DNA of 64,000 bases from Telluribacter humicola (GCF_017355935.1 NZ_JAFIQT010000010.1:57729-121728); one strand, 5' to 3'; shown: positions 25,145 through 33,875, numbered from the stretch's first letter. Numbers and translations are program-made. The notes: generated by a model not told the origin, from the letters alone.

Positions 25145-25384
25145 CTACAATTTTAAAGTGAGAAGTTGGTATGTGAAATAGCAGAAGGCAGCCAGCCAGA
25201 GCAGCACTACCAGCAGGCCGGTCGTGCGGGTTCCTGCCCGATGCTGACATCTGTTCAAGACCTCTCCTAGCCGGAGGGCTCTCTGATGCCCTTTCTCCCG
25301 AAGGGCTGCCCCTAAAGCATATCCCTGGTTGGGATGTCCAGAATAAAGCCGTTTTGCCGTGGTTGTGAGTGCTCGTTTTTTCAT
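25145..25384 (-). CDS. Small membrane protein in the traL position
   Basis: A 79-residue protein with a basic N-terminal half (about 50 residues rich in Arg, Lys and Gly) and one C-terminal transmembrane segment (TTGLLVVLLWLAAFCYFTYQ, residues 54-74). I do not recognise it by sequence. It lies between traK and traM, one base after traK and 7 bp before traM, exactly where TraL of CTnDOT-type systems is found, and TraL is a small membrane protein. The role is therefore inferred from position only. Confidence 0.65.
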   Translation of the reverse strand: MKKRALTTTAKRLYSGHPNQGYALGAALREKGHQRALRLGEVLNRCQHRAGTRTTGLLVVLLWLAAFCYFTYQLLTLKL

Positions 25385-25385
25385 G

Positions 25386-26003
25386 CTAAGGAATGACTTC
25401 TTCGTAAGCCTCGCTGCGCTCGGTGATTCGGAAGTTGCGCAGCAGGAACCCCTGTGGGTTCACTTCTGACCGCGTAACGTCCACCAGGGTGGCCTCGGAG
25501 GCCAGATGTCGGGTACTTTTGTTGGTAGCCCGCTCCTGCGTAATGGTAAATATGGTACGAACCCGGTACGGGTATTTTTTCATGTCTACTTCCACCTTTT
25601 CAACCAGTACCTTCTGATTGGTATTGGTCTGGATCAACTTCTGGTAAAAGTTATCCTCCTTCAACCGCTCAAACGTTACTTTCACGGACTCATCGGCCAT
25701 AAAGGAAGCCTTTATAAAGTTGGCTTCAATGGACCGGGCGTCGGGCGGATTGGTAAAGAAAAGTTCGTGAAACCGGGTTATGTGAAACCGGGCTTCGGCG
25801 GGACGATTTTCTAGCACATTGGCACTAAACGCCTCCAGGGCTACGCCCCGGTTGACCACGTAAATCCGTCGGGAAGCGTCGTCGGCGTACCGGAAGGCAA
25901 GTACTACGGACACAATGCACAGCAACAGGCATCCGGCCACCACTGTAAGTACCAGTTGCCGGGCCCGCCGGTGTCCTTTTTCTAACTCAATTAGCTCTTT
26001 CAT
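25386..26003 (-). CDS. traK: Conjugative transfer protein TraK (VirB8-like)
   Basis: A 205-residue inner-membrane protein. After a short cytoplasmic start (KELIELEKGHRRARQL) comes one transmembrane helix at residues 18-37. The periplasmic domain contains the TraK signatures RRIYVVNRGVALEAF, then HITRFHELFFTNPPDARSIE and TFERLKEDNFYQKLIQTN. VirB8-like proteins nucleate assembly of the secretion channel. The start overlaps the small TraK-like gene before it by 17 nt, and a single base separates it from the traL-position gene. Confidence 0.88.
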   Translation of the reverse strand: MKELIELEKGHRRARQLVLTVVAGCLLLCIVSVVLAFRYADDASRRIYVVNRGVALEAFSANVLENRPAEARFHITRFHELFFTNPPDARSIEANFIKASFMADESVKVTFERLKEDNFYQKLIQTNTNQKVLVEKVEVDMKKYPYRVRTIFTITQERATNKSTRHLASEATLVDVTRSEVNPQGFLLRNFRITERSEAYEEVIP

Positions 26004-26214
26004 CAGGGTGTTGTATGGGGTTCTGTTTTACATTTTCCTCATAGACCTGCAGGGTGACTCCCTGGTGGTGGACGTAGGTCTGACGGGTGGCTTGCCGGTA
26101 GTGACGGTAGGACCACAGCAGACAGCAGACCGTAAGTGTGATGACTAGGGTACACAGGATCAGGGCTTCCAGCTGTATCCGCAGATAGCTTTCGTAAATG
26201 GAATTTCTTCTCAT
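25987..26214 (-). CDS. Short TraK-like protein (N-terminal part only)
   Basis: A 75-residue protein starting at the ATG at 26214 (RRNSIYESYLRIQLEAL). It has one transmembrane helix (residues 15-35) and then TRQTYVHHQGVTLQVYEENVKQN, which aligns with SRRIYVVNRGVALEAFSANVLEN of the adjacent traK product. It stops where TraK goes on into its periplasmic domain. So it looks like a partial duplicate of traK, or a small paralogue kept as a separate subunit. It has a sensible start and overlaps traK by 17 nt, which argues for expression. Its function is unknown. Confidence 0.6.
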   Translation of the reverse strand: MRRNSIYESYLRIQLEALILCTLVITLTVCCLLWSYRHYRQATRQTYVHHQGVTLQVYEENVKQNPIQHPDERAN

Positions 26215-26221
26215 GGGTCGG

Positions 26222-27406
26222 TTATATAGGTGGAGTGAATTTTCTTCCTTTTCCGCCTCCGGAAGGCTCCTCCGGCCGCACAAAGGCCCCGCGGCGTCCC
26301 GTGGTTTCAGCGGGCCCAAGGCGGGTGGTGGCCATTTCTTTAACGACGGATCCCATGGCTCCCGCAGCGCTCATGACCGGGGTGGTCATGGAACCCGCCG
26401 CAACACGCATAGATCCCATCCGCCTAGCGCTACCGGCCCCAGCCATGGCTTTGCCGGTGAGCCCCTGTATCATACCGGAGGTACCCCCCACGACCAGGAT
26501 CATGTTGGTCAGCGAAGGGATCTGGGTATAGAGCACCAGCAGGATGATCAGGACCCCCGTATAAACCAGGCCAAAGGCAAAGGGATCCTGGGCCGGCAGA
26601 TTGCCAGACATATCCCCGGAGAGCATCATTTCATTCAGAAAACCCATGTTCAGTGTAACGGCAATGTTCTGATAGATTCCGGCCACCATGGGTAAGAGGG
26701 CATAGTTGATGTATTTGCCAAACCATTCAAGGACATTGTGATTCAGGCCGTCAAAGATGGCAAAGGCGATGGCCAGGGGCGCAATCACCCGCAGGATGAT
26801 CCGATACACGGCCGAAATAAGGTACAGGATGATGTAAGCGATATCGCCCAGGAGCGAGAGCATAGATTGAGTGAAGTCATACAGCGCAGATTTGAAATCG
26901 TCAGCCATTTTACCCGTCGCGATATTGAATGATTTGGTGACCATACCCATCATGCCCTCGTCAGGCTCACCAAATTCCATCGAATAGGCGTCTTCATTGG
27001 CTTCAATATCCTTCCACTTCTTCTTGACTGCTTCATCACGTTTTTGCTGAAGCTGGGCTACCCGGACTCGTACGGACTCGTTGTCAGCCTGGGCTGCCAC
27101 CGCTACGCGTTCGAAGGTAGCATCAATCAGCGTCGTAAGTTGCGGGACAAGGCCAATCAGAATGATCAGACCAAACGGGCGTAGCAGTGGAATAAAATTC
27201 AGGCTCTCGTTCCGGACGATCTGGCCCGTAACTTTTGAAGCAATGTACACCAGGCCAGCTATGCCGGCAATGGCCCGGGAAGCCTGCATAAGCTCTCTGC
27301 CAATGCCGCTGGAGGAAGCATGCTGCGCAATTTCGCGGGCATACATGGTATCAATGACCCTGAGCAGATCGGTACTGCCAAAGGCCAGGAGGGAAAGCAG
27401 AGTCAA
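26222..27406 (-). CDS. traJ: Conjugative transfer protein TraJ (VirB6-like)
   Basis: A 394-residue polytopic inner-membrane protein. It has about seven hydrophobic segments, among them LNFIPLLRPFGLIILIGLV (near residue 75), a pair around LLGDIAYIILYLISAVYRIIL, and ALLPMVAGIYQNIAVTLNM. Two charged stretches sit in the loop from about residue 105 to 165 (KRDEAVKKKWKDIEANED). The C-terminal 80 residues are Gly/Ala/Met-rich and probably cytoplasmic. TraJ matches VirB6 in topology and in its place between traI and traK. The start overlaps the end of traI by 4 nt. Confidence 0.88.
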   Translation of the reverse strand: MTLLSLLAFGSTDLLRVIDTMYAREIAQHASSSGIGRELMQASRAIAGIAGLVYIASKVTGQIVRNESLNFIPLLRPFGLIILIGLVPQLTTLIDATFERVAVAAQADNESVRVRVAQLQQKRDEAVKKKWKDIEANEDAYSMEFGEPDEGMMGMVTKSFNIATGKMADDFKSALYDFTQSMLSLLGDIAYIILYLISAVYRIILRVIAPLAIAFAIFDGLNHNVLEWFGKYINYALLPMVAGIYQNIAVTLNMGFLNEMMLSGDMSGNLPAQDPFAFGLVYTGVLIILLVLYTQIPSLTNMILVVGGTSGMIQGLTGKAMAGAGSARRMGSMRVAAGSMTTPVMSAAGAMGSVVKEMATTRLGPAETTGRRGAFVRPEEPSGGGKGRKFTPPI

Positions 27407-28590
27407 GGTGTTTTCAGTTTAGTAGTGGTCTGGCCCCTGTATTTTTCCGCAATGGCAGCGGTGGCGGCGGCCAGTTGCTCATTCATTTCCCGCTGGTACT
27501 GCTCCCGTAAGGGAGCGATGGTTTCCTGAATGATCCGGTTTCTTTCGTAGTCAATTTTCTTTACGTACGCCTCCCACAGGGGACCGCAGATTTCTTCCAT
27601 CTGGTAGTCCCAGTCCTTAAGCGCTTTATCAAAGGCATTTTTTCCTTTGTCCTCGTACACCGTGGTCATGGTAGCTCCGCTGGCCGAGTCATAGTGCATG
27701 GTCGTCGCAAAAAAGGTATTCTGGGGGGTCAGCTGCGGAATCATGGGACAAGAGCCTTCTTTCATTTTTACGTAGTAAAACCCTTCTTTGGTGGTTTTGG
27801 GTATTTGCAGGCTGGCCAGAGATTCGGCTTCCAGCTCAGCGATACGTACCTTGGCCTGGTACTCCTGGTACAGTTTCTGCTGCACCAGAGCTGCCTCCTG
27901 AGCCATCCGGGTTTCCACCTCAAAGTCTACTTCCTCGTTATCGTACGTGTTTCCGTATGTATAGCCCGGAAACTCACCTACTCCGCCGAATGCGCTCCCC
28001 CCCGCCCGCGTTACCTCGGAAGCAATTTGGTAGAGCCGGGCCGTGGCGGCTTTGTCTTCCACGCCAAAGGAGCGGCGCTGGGAGATATAGTTGATCCGCC
28101 CCACGTAGCTTCGAATCTCCATGTTCAGTTTTTTCAGCCTTTCAGAGGCGTCATTGACGAATTTCAGGCGGTGCCCGTCGTCCATGGATGAATTTTTCTG
28201 CTGAACCACCTCGGCCAGATCCGCGGTAATGGCCGCCACCTCTTTGGCAAAGGACAGGAAGTCCCTCGAAATAACCCCGTACTCCGAAGGAAGGATGTGC
28301 TTGTCAGCGGCCATGACCCGGCCGTAGTTATTGATCAGTGATAGGGTAGTAGTAGCCTCTTTGGCCAACTCTACCCCGCGTCCGACTTGCCGGATGAACT
28401 GGGAGATCTGCACCAGCTTTTTGACGTTTCCCACCAGCTGGCCAAACGAGGGTTCCTGAAAAAACTTAATAATGGTTGTAACGGTCGTATGAATAGGATC
28501 GTAGGTGACCATCTGTGACCTTACCTGGTATCCTATCAGGAGGAGGTAGGGAAAAACTACAAGGAGGATGCGCTGCTGCCGATGACTCAT
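27403..28590 (-). CDS. traI: Conjugative transfer protein TraI-like (DUF4141)
   Basis: A secreted or membrane-anchored protein of 395 residues from the ATG at 28590 (SHRQQRILLVVFPYLLLIG), which gives a good signal peptide. The frame opens further up at 28656, but that stretch overlaps a hairpin at the end of traG and gives no hydrophobic signal, so the later start is preferred. The mature part is helical: FFQEPSFGQLVGNVKKLVQISQFI is typical of the DUF4141 family found between VirB4 and VirB6 genes in Bacteroidetes elements. The position suggests a VirB5-like or channel-associated role. The C-terminal 150 residues are longer than in CTnDOT TraI. Confidence 0.75.
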   Translation of the reverse strand: MSHRQQRILLVVFPYLLLIGYQVRSQMVTYDPIHTTVTTIIKFFQEPSFGQLVGNVKKLVQISQFIRQVGRGVELAKEATTTLSLINNYGRVMAADKHILPSEYGVISRDFLSFAKEVAAITADLAEVVQQKNSSMDDGHRLKFVNDASERLKKLNMEIRSYVGRINYISQRRSFGVEDKAATARLYQIASEVTRAGGSAFGGVGEFPGYTYGNTYDNEEVDFEVETRMAQEAALVQQKLYQEYQAKVRIAELEAESLASLQIPKTTKEGFYYVKMKEGSCPMIPQLTPQNTFFATTMHYDSASGATMTTVYEDKGKNAFDKALKDWDYQMEEICGPLWEAYVKKIDYERNRIIQETIAPLREQYQREMNEQLAAATAAIAEKYRGQTTTKLKTP

Positions 28591-28643
28591 GGTACGTTGG
28601 GACTGATAATTACTAAATGGACATACATGGGGTTGGAGTAGAG

Positions 28644-28670
28644 CCAAAAGTGACACTTAGTCACTTTTGG
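28644..28670. promoter_or_regulatory. Perfect palindrome across the traG stop codon
   Basis: Arms CCAAAAGTGAC and its complement (28644-28654, 28660-28670) are 11 bp with a 5-nt centre. The inner part, AAAAGTGAC-N5-GTCACTTTT, recurs at 39722-39744 after the second parB gene. Here it covers the last codons and the stop of traG, so it may also act as a transcript hairpin between traG and traI. Confidence 0.6.
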
Positions 28671-31188
28671 TGTTGGATTCTGTCTGTTCACCACGGTTCC
28701 AGGCGCGAATGGCCTTCTCAATGTTTCCTCCGTAGACTTGGGTCGCCAGCTTTTCGATCTGCTCTACCTCGCTCTTCCGGGTGGTAAAGGCCGCGTAGGC
28801 CGTAGGCGATACCTCTATGCCGTACACCTTGGTCAGGTCCCTAAGCATGACACAAGCCTCCCGGTAGGGGGGGCGCCGGTGATCCAGGGAACGGTTGACG
28901 CTCTGTACCAGCGCCGATTGCTTAGGGCTTAGCCCGAGCAGCGCTTCTATCTCCGAAAAGCGGTTTTCGTAGTTTTTCTGGTCCAGCAGCACCTTGATGT
29001 CAGCATTATTGATGATGGCATCCTTCACGACCTCGTTTCCTACCAGGTCGTCCAGTTCCTGGGTGACCACCACCAGCGCCCCGTCGTGCTTTCGGACGGT
29101 CTTGGAAGCCCAGCGGAGAAAGTTGGAAAACTTCTCTTTGGTCAACGCTTTCCAGGCTTCTTCAATGATGAGTACCTTGATGACCCCTTTCAGGCTGAAT
29201 AGCTTTTGCACGTAGGTATTCATGATCATGATAGTCGTAACGGGGAACAACACGGGGTGGTCCTTGATGTTGTCCAGCTCATAGATGACGAAGGGCAGGT
29301 CCATCAGGTCAATGTTTTGCCGGGAGTTGAGCAGAAACCCATATTGACCGTCCCGGTAGTAGGGTTTAAGGCAGTAAAGGAAATTCATCAGGTCAAACTC
29401 TTTTCCCTCCCGTCCCCCGTTGAGGGCAAATACGTCCGGATAGGAGTGCCGGGTGTAGTCGTAAAAGGTGTCAAAGCAGGGAAATATCCGGCTGTTTCCT
29501 TTCCGTTCACTACGTAGGGATCGGTAGTAGTTGTGGATAATGTCCCTAATGGTGGTCAGCTCCGCGTTCGTAACCCGTTCGTTATCTGTTTTCCAGAGCG
29601 ACAACAACAGTTCCGAGAGAGCATCTTCATCTTCCTCCCGGGGCGTCAGGTTCTGATAGTAGAATGGATTGAAACTAATCGGATTTTCCTTCTCGTAGGT
29701 AATGTACCGGCCCCCCATAACGTCACACAACCGGCGGTAGCTGTGCCCGACGTCCACGATGCTGACGTGCATACCCGCCGTCAGCAGGTAGTATACCATA
29801 TTGTTGGTGAAAAAGGATTTACCGGAGCCCGAGGGGCCCACGATGAAGGTGTTCCGGTTGGAGATGGCCCCCTTTCGGAGGGGTTCATCAAAGAGATCCA
29901 CCATTCTAGGGCTGCCAAAGCGGTCTGTCATCCGAATGCCGGATTGGGAGAAGGGAGCGTCGTTGTAGTTCCCTTCCAGCGCCAGCAGACAGAGGGCTTC
30001 CTCCGCAAAGCAGGTGAGCCAGTTGTCCCTGCCTAGCTCCGCGATGTTACCCGGAATACAGGACCAGTACAGGGTGGAGACATCGTGCCTAGCCAGACGG
30101 GGGGTAAATCCCAGGTTAGAAAGAGCCGAAGCTGTTGTGGACCGGTAGGATTCGGCCGTCTCACGATCCCTGGCCCACACCATGACGTTGAAATGAGCTT
30201 TGACGGCTACCCGGGCGTTCTTCTCCATTTCCAGCAGGTACTCATCCTTATAGCCCATAGAAACCTGGTTGCTTTTTTCCCACTCGGAAAAGGAGTGGTG
30301 CCTTTTTATTTCCGCCACCAGCCGTTTGGATAGCACCTCCCGGTCCTCGATCTGAATGACCTGGTTGTAGAGGTGGTTGAAGGAAAGGCCCAGTCCTAGG
30401 AAAGCCCCTGTGCTGACCGGTATACCAAAACGTTCTGAGGAGTACGGCTCAAAGATCAGGGAGTTGGATAGGGTAGGGGGGAAGGCCTGCAGCTCGGAAA
30501 TGATGTAGGTATAGGCAGTTTGTCCCCCTACCTGTAAGGAGCCGTCGTCGCTGGTTGCCAGTTCGTAGAGGCTCCGGTCGTGGAAGCTCAGGCTCGCGTA
30601 GTTTTCCAGAAGTCCGGTTGCCGTTTCAGTCCCGATGATATCACCGTGGGGAAGGCGGCGTACGTGGATCCGGCCCGAGCCGTTGAGCAGGTACTCAAAC
30701 TGGGAGCAAATGTCCAGAAACCCGTCCCAGGTCGTTTGCTGGAGAAGGTCTTTGGGCACCAGATGCCGCTTGAGTAGGGAGGAGTGCCGGCTTGTTTTTC
30801 TGCCGGAAGCCCCGCCGGGCTGACTGGGGCGTGTCAGGTACAGGTACGCTTTGTGGCGGAGGTAGGGCCGTTCGGCAAAGTGCAGTTCATTATCCCGAGC
30901 CACAAAATTCCCTTTCCGCACCGCGGGTGAGTGCAGATCCGGCTCATAGGCGTAGCTCAGGTACCAGTCCTGCTTGTGCAGGATGTATCCCACGGGCAGA
31001 CTTTTGATCGCTCCCAGGTAGGCTTCCGTCAACAGGTCTATTTCTCCATCGGATGACGTAAAAATCTCGGGGTGTGTGACTTCGAATGCCACCGTAAGAT
31101 CCCCGTCGACCGATACAATCACACCGGTCGATTCCTCTACCCGAAAGATGGGGTAGAGGTCCTCAAATCGTTTAATCTTTTCTTTCAT
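28657..31188 (-). CDS. traG: Conjugation ATPase TraG (VirB4-like)
   Basis: A large cytoplasmic ATPase of 843 residues that powers assembly of the transfer channel. The N-terminal 200 residues match the VirB4/CagE N-terminal domain (LTEAYLGAIKSLPVGYILHK). The P-loop GPSGSGKS spans residues 451-458, and the Walker B segment reads VLIIEEAWKAL near residue 685, followed by VVTQELDDL. In Bacteroidetes conjugative elements this protein is named TraG although it is a VirB4 homologue, not a VirD4 coupling protein; the coupling protein is encoded at 40707. The start overlaps traF by 4 nt. Confidence 0.93.
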   Translation of the reverse strand: MKEKIKRFEDLYPIFRVEESTGVIVSVDGDLTVAFEVTHPEIFTSSDGEIDLLTEAYLGAIKSLPVGYILHKQDWYLSYAYEPDLHSPAVRKGNFVARDNELHFAERPYLRHKAYLYLTRPSQPGGASGRKTSRHSSLLKRHLVPKDLLQQTTWDGFLDICSQFEYLLNGSGRIHVRRLPHGDIIGTETATGLLENYASLSFHDRSLYELATSDDGSLQVGGQTAYTYIISELQAFPPTLSNSLIFEPYSSERFGIPVSTGAFLGLGLSFNHLYNQVIQIEDREVLSKRLVAEIKRHHSFSEWEKSNQVSMGYKDEYLLEMEKNARVAVKAHFNVMVWARDRETAESYRSTTASALSNLGFTPRLARHDVSTLYWSCIPGNIAELGRDNWLTCFAEEALCLLALEGNYNDAPFSQSGIRMTDRFGSPRMVDLFDEPLRKGAISNRNTFIVGPSGSGKSFFTNNMVYYLLTAGMHVSIVDVGHSYRRLCDVMGGRYITYEKENPISFNPFYYQNLTPREEDEDALSELLLSLWKTDNERVTNAELTTIRDIIHNYYRSLRSERKGNSRIFPCFDTFYDYTRHSYPDVFALNGGREGKEFDLMNFLYCLKPYYRDGQYGFLLNSRQNIDLMDLPFVIYELDNIKDHPVLFPVTTIMIMNTYVQKLFSLKGVIKVLIIEEAWKALTKEKFSNFLRWASKTVRKHDGALVVVTQELDDLVGNEVVKDAIINNADIKVLLDQKNYENRFSEIEALLGLSPKQSALVQSVNRSLDHRRPPYREACVMLRDLTKVYGIEVSPTAYAAFTTRKSEVEQIEKLATQVYGGNIEKAIRAWNRGEQTESNTKSD

Positions 31189-31523
31189 GGATTATTTTTG
31201 TGAGCGCGGACTCGATTTTTCAGCAGGGACCGGATGGATTGGTACCTGACGACGTAGCGGGGCTGAAGCCGTTGTACGGATAGTTTATCAAAGCCCCACC
31301 GACCGTGCGATTTGTTGTAGGTGGTAGGGATCAGGTAGGAAGCCAGCAAGCCGGCTACCAGAAAAAAGAGATTTAGCAGAATGGGTACTCCCAGGATGTG
31401 CAGGAACAGGGCGGTCATGATACACCCGACTCCTCCCCCGACCGCGTAGTAGAAATACCGGCCCCGGAGCCCTTTAAATTCGATCTCGTTATCTACCCCC
31501 CGGTAGATTGGGTACCTTTTCAC
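31185..31523 (-). CDS. traF: Conjugative transfer protein TraF (DUF4133, VirB3-like)
   Basis: A 112-residue membrane protein of the DUF4133 family. It begins with YPIYRGVDNEIEFKGLRGRY, a typical start for TraF, followed by two hydrophobic segments (residues 25-45 and 48-67) and a basic C-terminal tail (RYQSIRSLLKNRVRAHKNN). DUF4133 proteins match VirB3 in size, topology and position just before the VirB4 gene, and the two are often coupled. The end overlaps traG by 4 nt. Confidence 0.87.
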   Translation of the reverse strand: MKRYPIYRGVDNEIEFKGLRGRYFYYAVGGGVGCIMTALFLHILGVPILLNLFFLVAGLLASYLIPTTYNKSHGRWGFDKLSVQRLQPRYVVRYQSIRSLLKNRVRAHKNNP

Positions 31524-31532
31524 TTTCTGATT

Positions 31533-31970
31533 TTAACTTAGTACTGTATTAATTATCCACCCCATCATAAAGAGAAACATCAGCGAGCCAAACCAGGTGA
31601 GCATGAATTCGTAGAGGTTATCGTCGCCGTCCCTGAACTTGCGGTACACGCGGATCAGGCCGATGACGGCCATCAACAAACCGATATACAGGGCTGCCTG
31701 ATGGGCTTCGGCTGCGTAGTATGCCGCCACAAAATGCGGGGCAGTTCCGTTTTGGGCCCAGCCGGCACTATCCTGGTAGATAAAGTACTCTACGGCGTAT
31801 ACCAGGGCGGATGCGCCCACCAGCCCCCCAAACCAGCGAAAGAGTGGTCCTTCAAACTCCTCACCCCGTTGCATCCCTTGGTAGATTCCCAGACCAGCTA
31901 TCAATCCCGCCACCGCGATCAGGGCGAGCGTCACAATCTTGGTAACAGCCCAGGCGTGTTCTATGCTCAT
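31533..31970 (-). CDS. Third TraE/DUF4134-like membrane protein
   Basis: A 145-residue protein with about four hydrophobic segments (residues 9-28, 43-62, 90-107, 122-142). It shares layout with the two shorter genes before it: a hydrophobic segment, a turn with IYQGMQRGEEFEGPLFRWFGGLVG, then another hydrophobic segment, resembling RIYSKWQGGDQEAHKNAIGWVGAVL of the TraE-like protein. The motif is repeated near the C-terminus (RVYRKFRDGDDNLYEFMLTWFGSL), so the protein may be a fused tandem copy. The start overlaps the previous gene by 4 nt. A role as a membrane pilin-like subunit is inferred. Confidence 0.65.
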   Translation of the reverse strand: MSIEHAWAVTKIVTLALIAVAGLIAGLGIYQGMQRGEEFEGPLFRWFGGLVGASALVYAVEYFIYQDSAGWAQNGTAPHFVAAYYAAEAHQAALYIGLLMAVIGLIRVYRKFRDGDDNLYEFMLTWFGSLMFLFMMGWIINTVLS

Positions 31971-32323
31971 GGCTCGCTGTTCATGAAGCTTCGGATGTGG
32001 CTATCTCCCTGCATGGGTGTTTGGGATCCGGCTATATGCTGCAGGGTAGCTCCTATGACCAGGACAGCCAGAATTGCTCCCAGCCAGCGGAAGGCGTAGC
32101 CACTCACCTGCTCCTCCCCGTTCATCACCCGGATGTATATCCTCAGTCCTCCTACGAGACCCATAATAGCACAGACGGAGAATACAAAGTTCGAGAACAC
32201 AGCCAGGTTATCCGAAATCGGATGGGTCACGTACTGATCGAGCAGCGAACCGCTCATAGATCCTGCTCCGGTACCCAGAATAGATTGCGCCAAGATGAGC
32301 AGGTGTAAAGATGGTACGGGCAT
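31967..32323 (-). CDS. Second TraE/DUF4134-like membrane protein
   Basis: A 118-residue protein with a hydrophobic start that may be a signal peptide and two internal hydrophobic segments (about residues 42-60 and 80-97). Between them is RIYIRVMNGEEQVSGYAFRWLGAIL, which aligns with RIYSKWQGGDQEAHKNAIGWVGAVL of the first DUF4134-like protein. It lies 18 bp after the traE-like gene and overlaps the third paralogue by 4 nt. By family it may be an inner-membrane, pilin-like component (VirB2-like); the call rests on the shared motif. Confidence 0.68.
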   Translation of the reverse strand: MPVPSLHLLILAQSILGTGAGSMSGSLLDQYVTHPISDNLAVFSNFVFSVCAIMGLVGGLRIYIRVMNGEEQVSGYAFRWLGAILAVLVIGATLQHIAGSQTPMQGDSHIRSFMNSEP

Positions 32324-32341
32324 AGGTGGGACCGGATTGGG

Positions 32342-32665
32342 TTAAACAAAGAAGACAGCCTGCAGAACGGCGGCTATGGATAGTAGGAAAAGAACAGCTC
32401 CTACCCAGCCGATCGCATTTTTATGAGCTTCCTGGTCGCCGCCCTGCCATTTTGAATAGATCCGGAAACCACCAAACATGCCTACCAGCGCGGCAATGAT
32501 ATACACCAGCGTAGTAACGGGTTCAAAATAGGACTGTAAGTCAGTGGCGGCCTGTTGAATAGCCTGGGCACCGGCCTGAATACCCGCATTTTGCGCAAAA
32601 ACTAGATTCCAGGGGGCCAGGAGCACCGCTCCGGCCAGGGCCATACTTCCAGTGTACTTTTTCAT
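32342..32665 (-). CDS. traE: Conjugative transfer protein TraE (DUF4134)
   Basis: A 107-residue protein with an N-terminal signal peptide (SMALAGAVLLAPWNLVFAQ) and two hydrophobic segments in the mature part (VTTLVYIIAALVGMFGGF and AVLFLLSIAAVLQAVFFV). The linking motif RIYSKWQGGDQEAHKNAIGW is typical of the DUF4134 family, named TraE in CTnDOT-type systems. Its size and helix-loop-helix layout suit a VirB2-type pilin. It is the first of three related genes in a row. Confidence 0.82.
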   Translation of the reverse strand: MKKYTGSMALAGAVLLAPWNLVFAQNAGIQAGAQAIQQAATDLQSYFEPVTTLVYIIAALVGMFGGFRIYSKWQGGDQEAHKNAIGWVGAVLFLLSIAAVLQAVFFV

Positions 32666-32911
32666 GATTCTGTAGTCGTATTGGTTTAAAGTAATGGTAA
32701 AATTTCGTTTGTTTCGGTGATTCTGCCGCCGCCCAGGTCACGAGTGGCCTCCACGTTCCCCATCGCAGGCAGATTGTTATTACTTGCTTTAGCATGTCCA
32801 CTAATTTTTGTCCCCATCATGTTTACTAACGTACATTTATACACGTAGTAGCATGTACTTCTTAGCTCTCTGGAAATGGAGCCCGGGAGCCTTCTCGTTT
32901 CTGCCGAGAAG

Positions 32912-33304
32912 TTATAGACTTCTAAGGGGGAGCACCGGCCAGTCGTTTTCTTCCTCCTCTGGCGCAATCTCCTCGCTACCTGCATCAACCGAGGTGTGTC
33001 TGGGTACAGGTACCGTTGCGGTAGCTACTGGTCCTGGAAAAGTAGCTTCATGGTCAAAGAAGGGAGCTTCGCTCTCGGGTTGGTGCATGTGGGGGCGCAT
33101 TTGCAACCAGTCTCTATCTTCCGGCGAGAGAGGAGCATTACCGCTCCGCATCGAGTCAAAGCCACCCACCTCTGGGCGTTGCTCCAGGTTTCCCTGCCGG
33201 TGGGAGGGTAGACCCAGGTAGGACAGGTACAGAAAGACGTACAGGCAGTAGCCAGCAAACGAGAACAGGATGTAGGTTCCGGTTGATAGGGTTAGCAGTA
33301 ACAT
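32912..33304 (-). CDS. Single-span membrane protein in the tra operon
   Basis: I do not recognise this 130-residue protein. It has one N-terminal transmembrane segment (residues 6-30, TGTYILFSFAGYCLYVFLYL) and a long, Pro/Glu-rich and probably disordered cytoplasmic or periplasmic tail that ends in acidic residues (GSEEIAPEEEENDW). It lies between the 33318 gene and the traE-like genes, where CTnDOT has traC/traD. A 246-bp gap after it holds no clear gene and may include an internal promoter. Confidence 0.6.
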   Translation of the reverse strand: MLLLTLSTGTYILFSFAGYCLYVFLYLSYLGLPSHRQGNLEQRPEVGGFDSMRSGNAPLSPEDRDWLQMRPHMHQPESEAPFFDHEATFPGPVATATVPVPRHTSVDAGSEEIAPEEEENDWPVLPLRSL

Positions 33305-33317
33305 GATATAGATGGCC

Positions 33318-33872
33318 TTAATTAAATTGTAGGGGAATCAGTATGTCCGGAGCCTCTCCGGGAGGCCGGGTACCTGGATTCAGCAGATATGTTTTACCCA
33401 GGAGGAGCTCGCTCCGGGCGGGCGCTATCAGCAGGAAACGGCCCTGTTTCTTTTCAAGGATACATGCCGATTGAATCAGGGGTTCAAGCTGGCTCAGATG
33501 GGGATACCGCTCAATGATAGCTGCTGCTCGCAGGTAGTCAGCCCTGGTGGTTTCCCGGACGTGCTGAAGGATGATCCCAAGACCTGCCACCAGCATTCCT
33601 ATCCACAGCCAGGCGTTCTTGCCAAGGCCGTACGCGAAGGCGACCCGCGGATCGGCCGTAGCAAAGGGCTGTATAGAGTGTCTCATCCTTTTAAGCTCGT
33701 CTTCTACTTTTCCCAGCGCCTCCTTCTGCTGCAGTACACCGGCTTGTTCCTTTTCCTGAATTTCGTTCAGCAGGGTAGCGGTCATGGAATCCATGGCCAT
33801 GCCGTATTTCTTCTGGTACCGTCCACAGATCCTGCGCAGCTCCTCCCCGGTAATCTCGGAAGCAGAGTCCAT
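33318..33872 (-). CDS. Membrane protein with coiled-coil N-terminus in the tra operon
   Basis: Unrecognised protein of 184 residues. The N-terminal 70 residues are helical and charged (LNEIQEKEQAGVLQQKEALGKVEDELKRM) and probably form a coiled coil. One hydrophobic segment follows (AWLWIGMLVAGLGIILQHV, residues 93-111), then a C-terminal soluble part with FLLIAPARSELLLGKTYLLNP. It follows the traA-like ATPase gene by 3 bp, which points to a linked function, perhaps as its membrane partner; that is inference. Confidence 0.6.
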   Translation of the reverse strand: MDSASEITGEELRRICGRYQKKYGMAMDSMTATLLNEIQEKEQAGVLQQKEALGKVEDELKRMRHSIQPFATADPRVAFAYGLGKNAWLWIGMLVAGLGIILQHVRETTRADYLRAAAIIERYPHLSQLEPLIQSACILEKKQGRFLLIAPARSELLLGKTYLLNPGTRPPGEAPDILIPLQFN

Positions 33873-33875
33873 GCG

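Noticed and set aside
32686..32988. 100-codon minus-strand frame in the gap after the 32912 gene
   Set aside because: It overlaps the 32912 gene and has no family match; a 44-codon part (from 32820) could be a small gene but nothing supports it.
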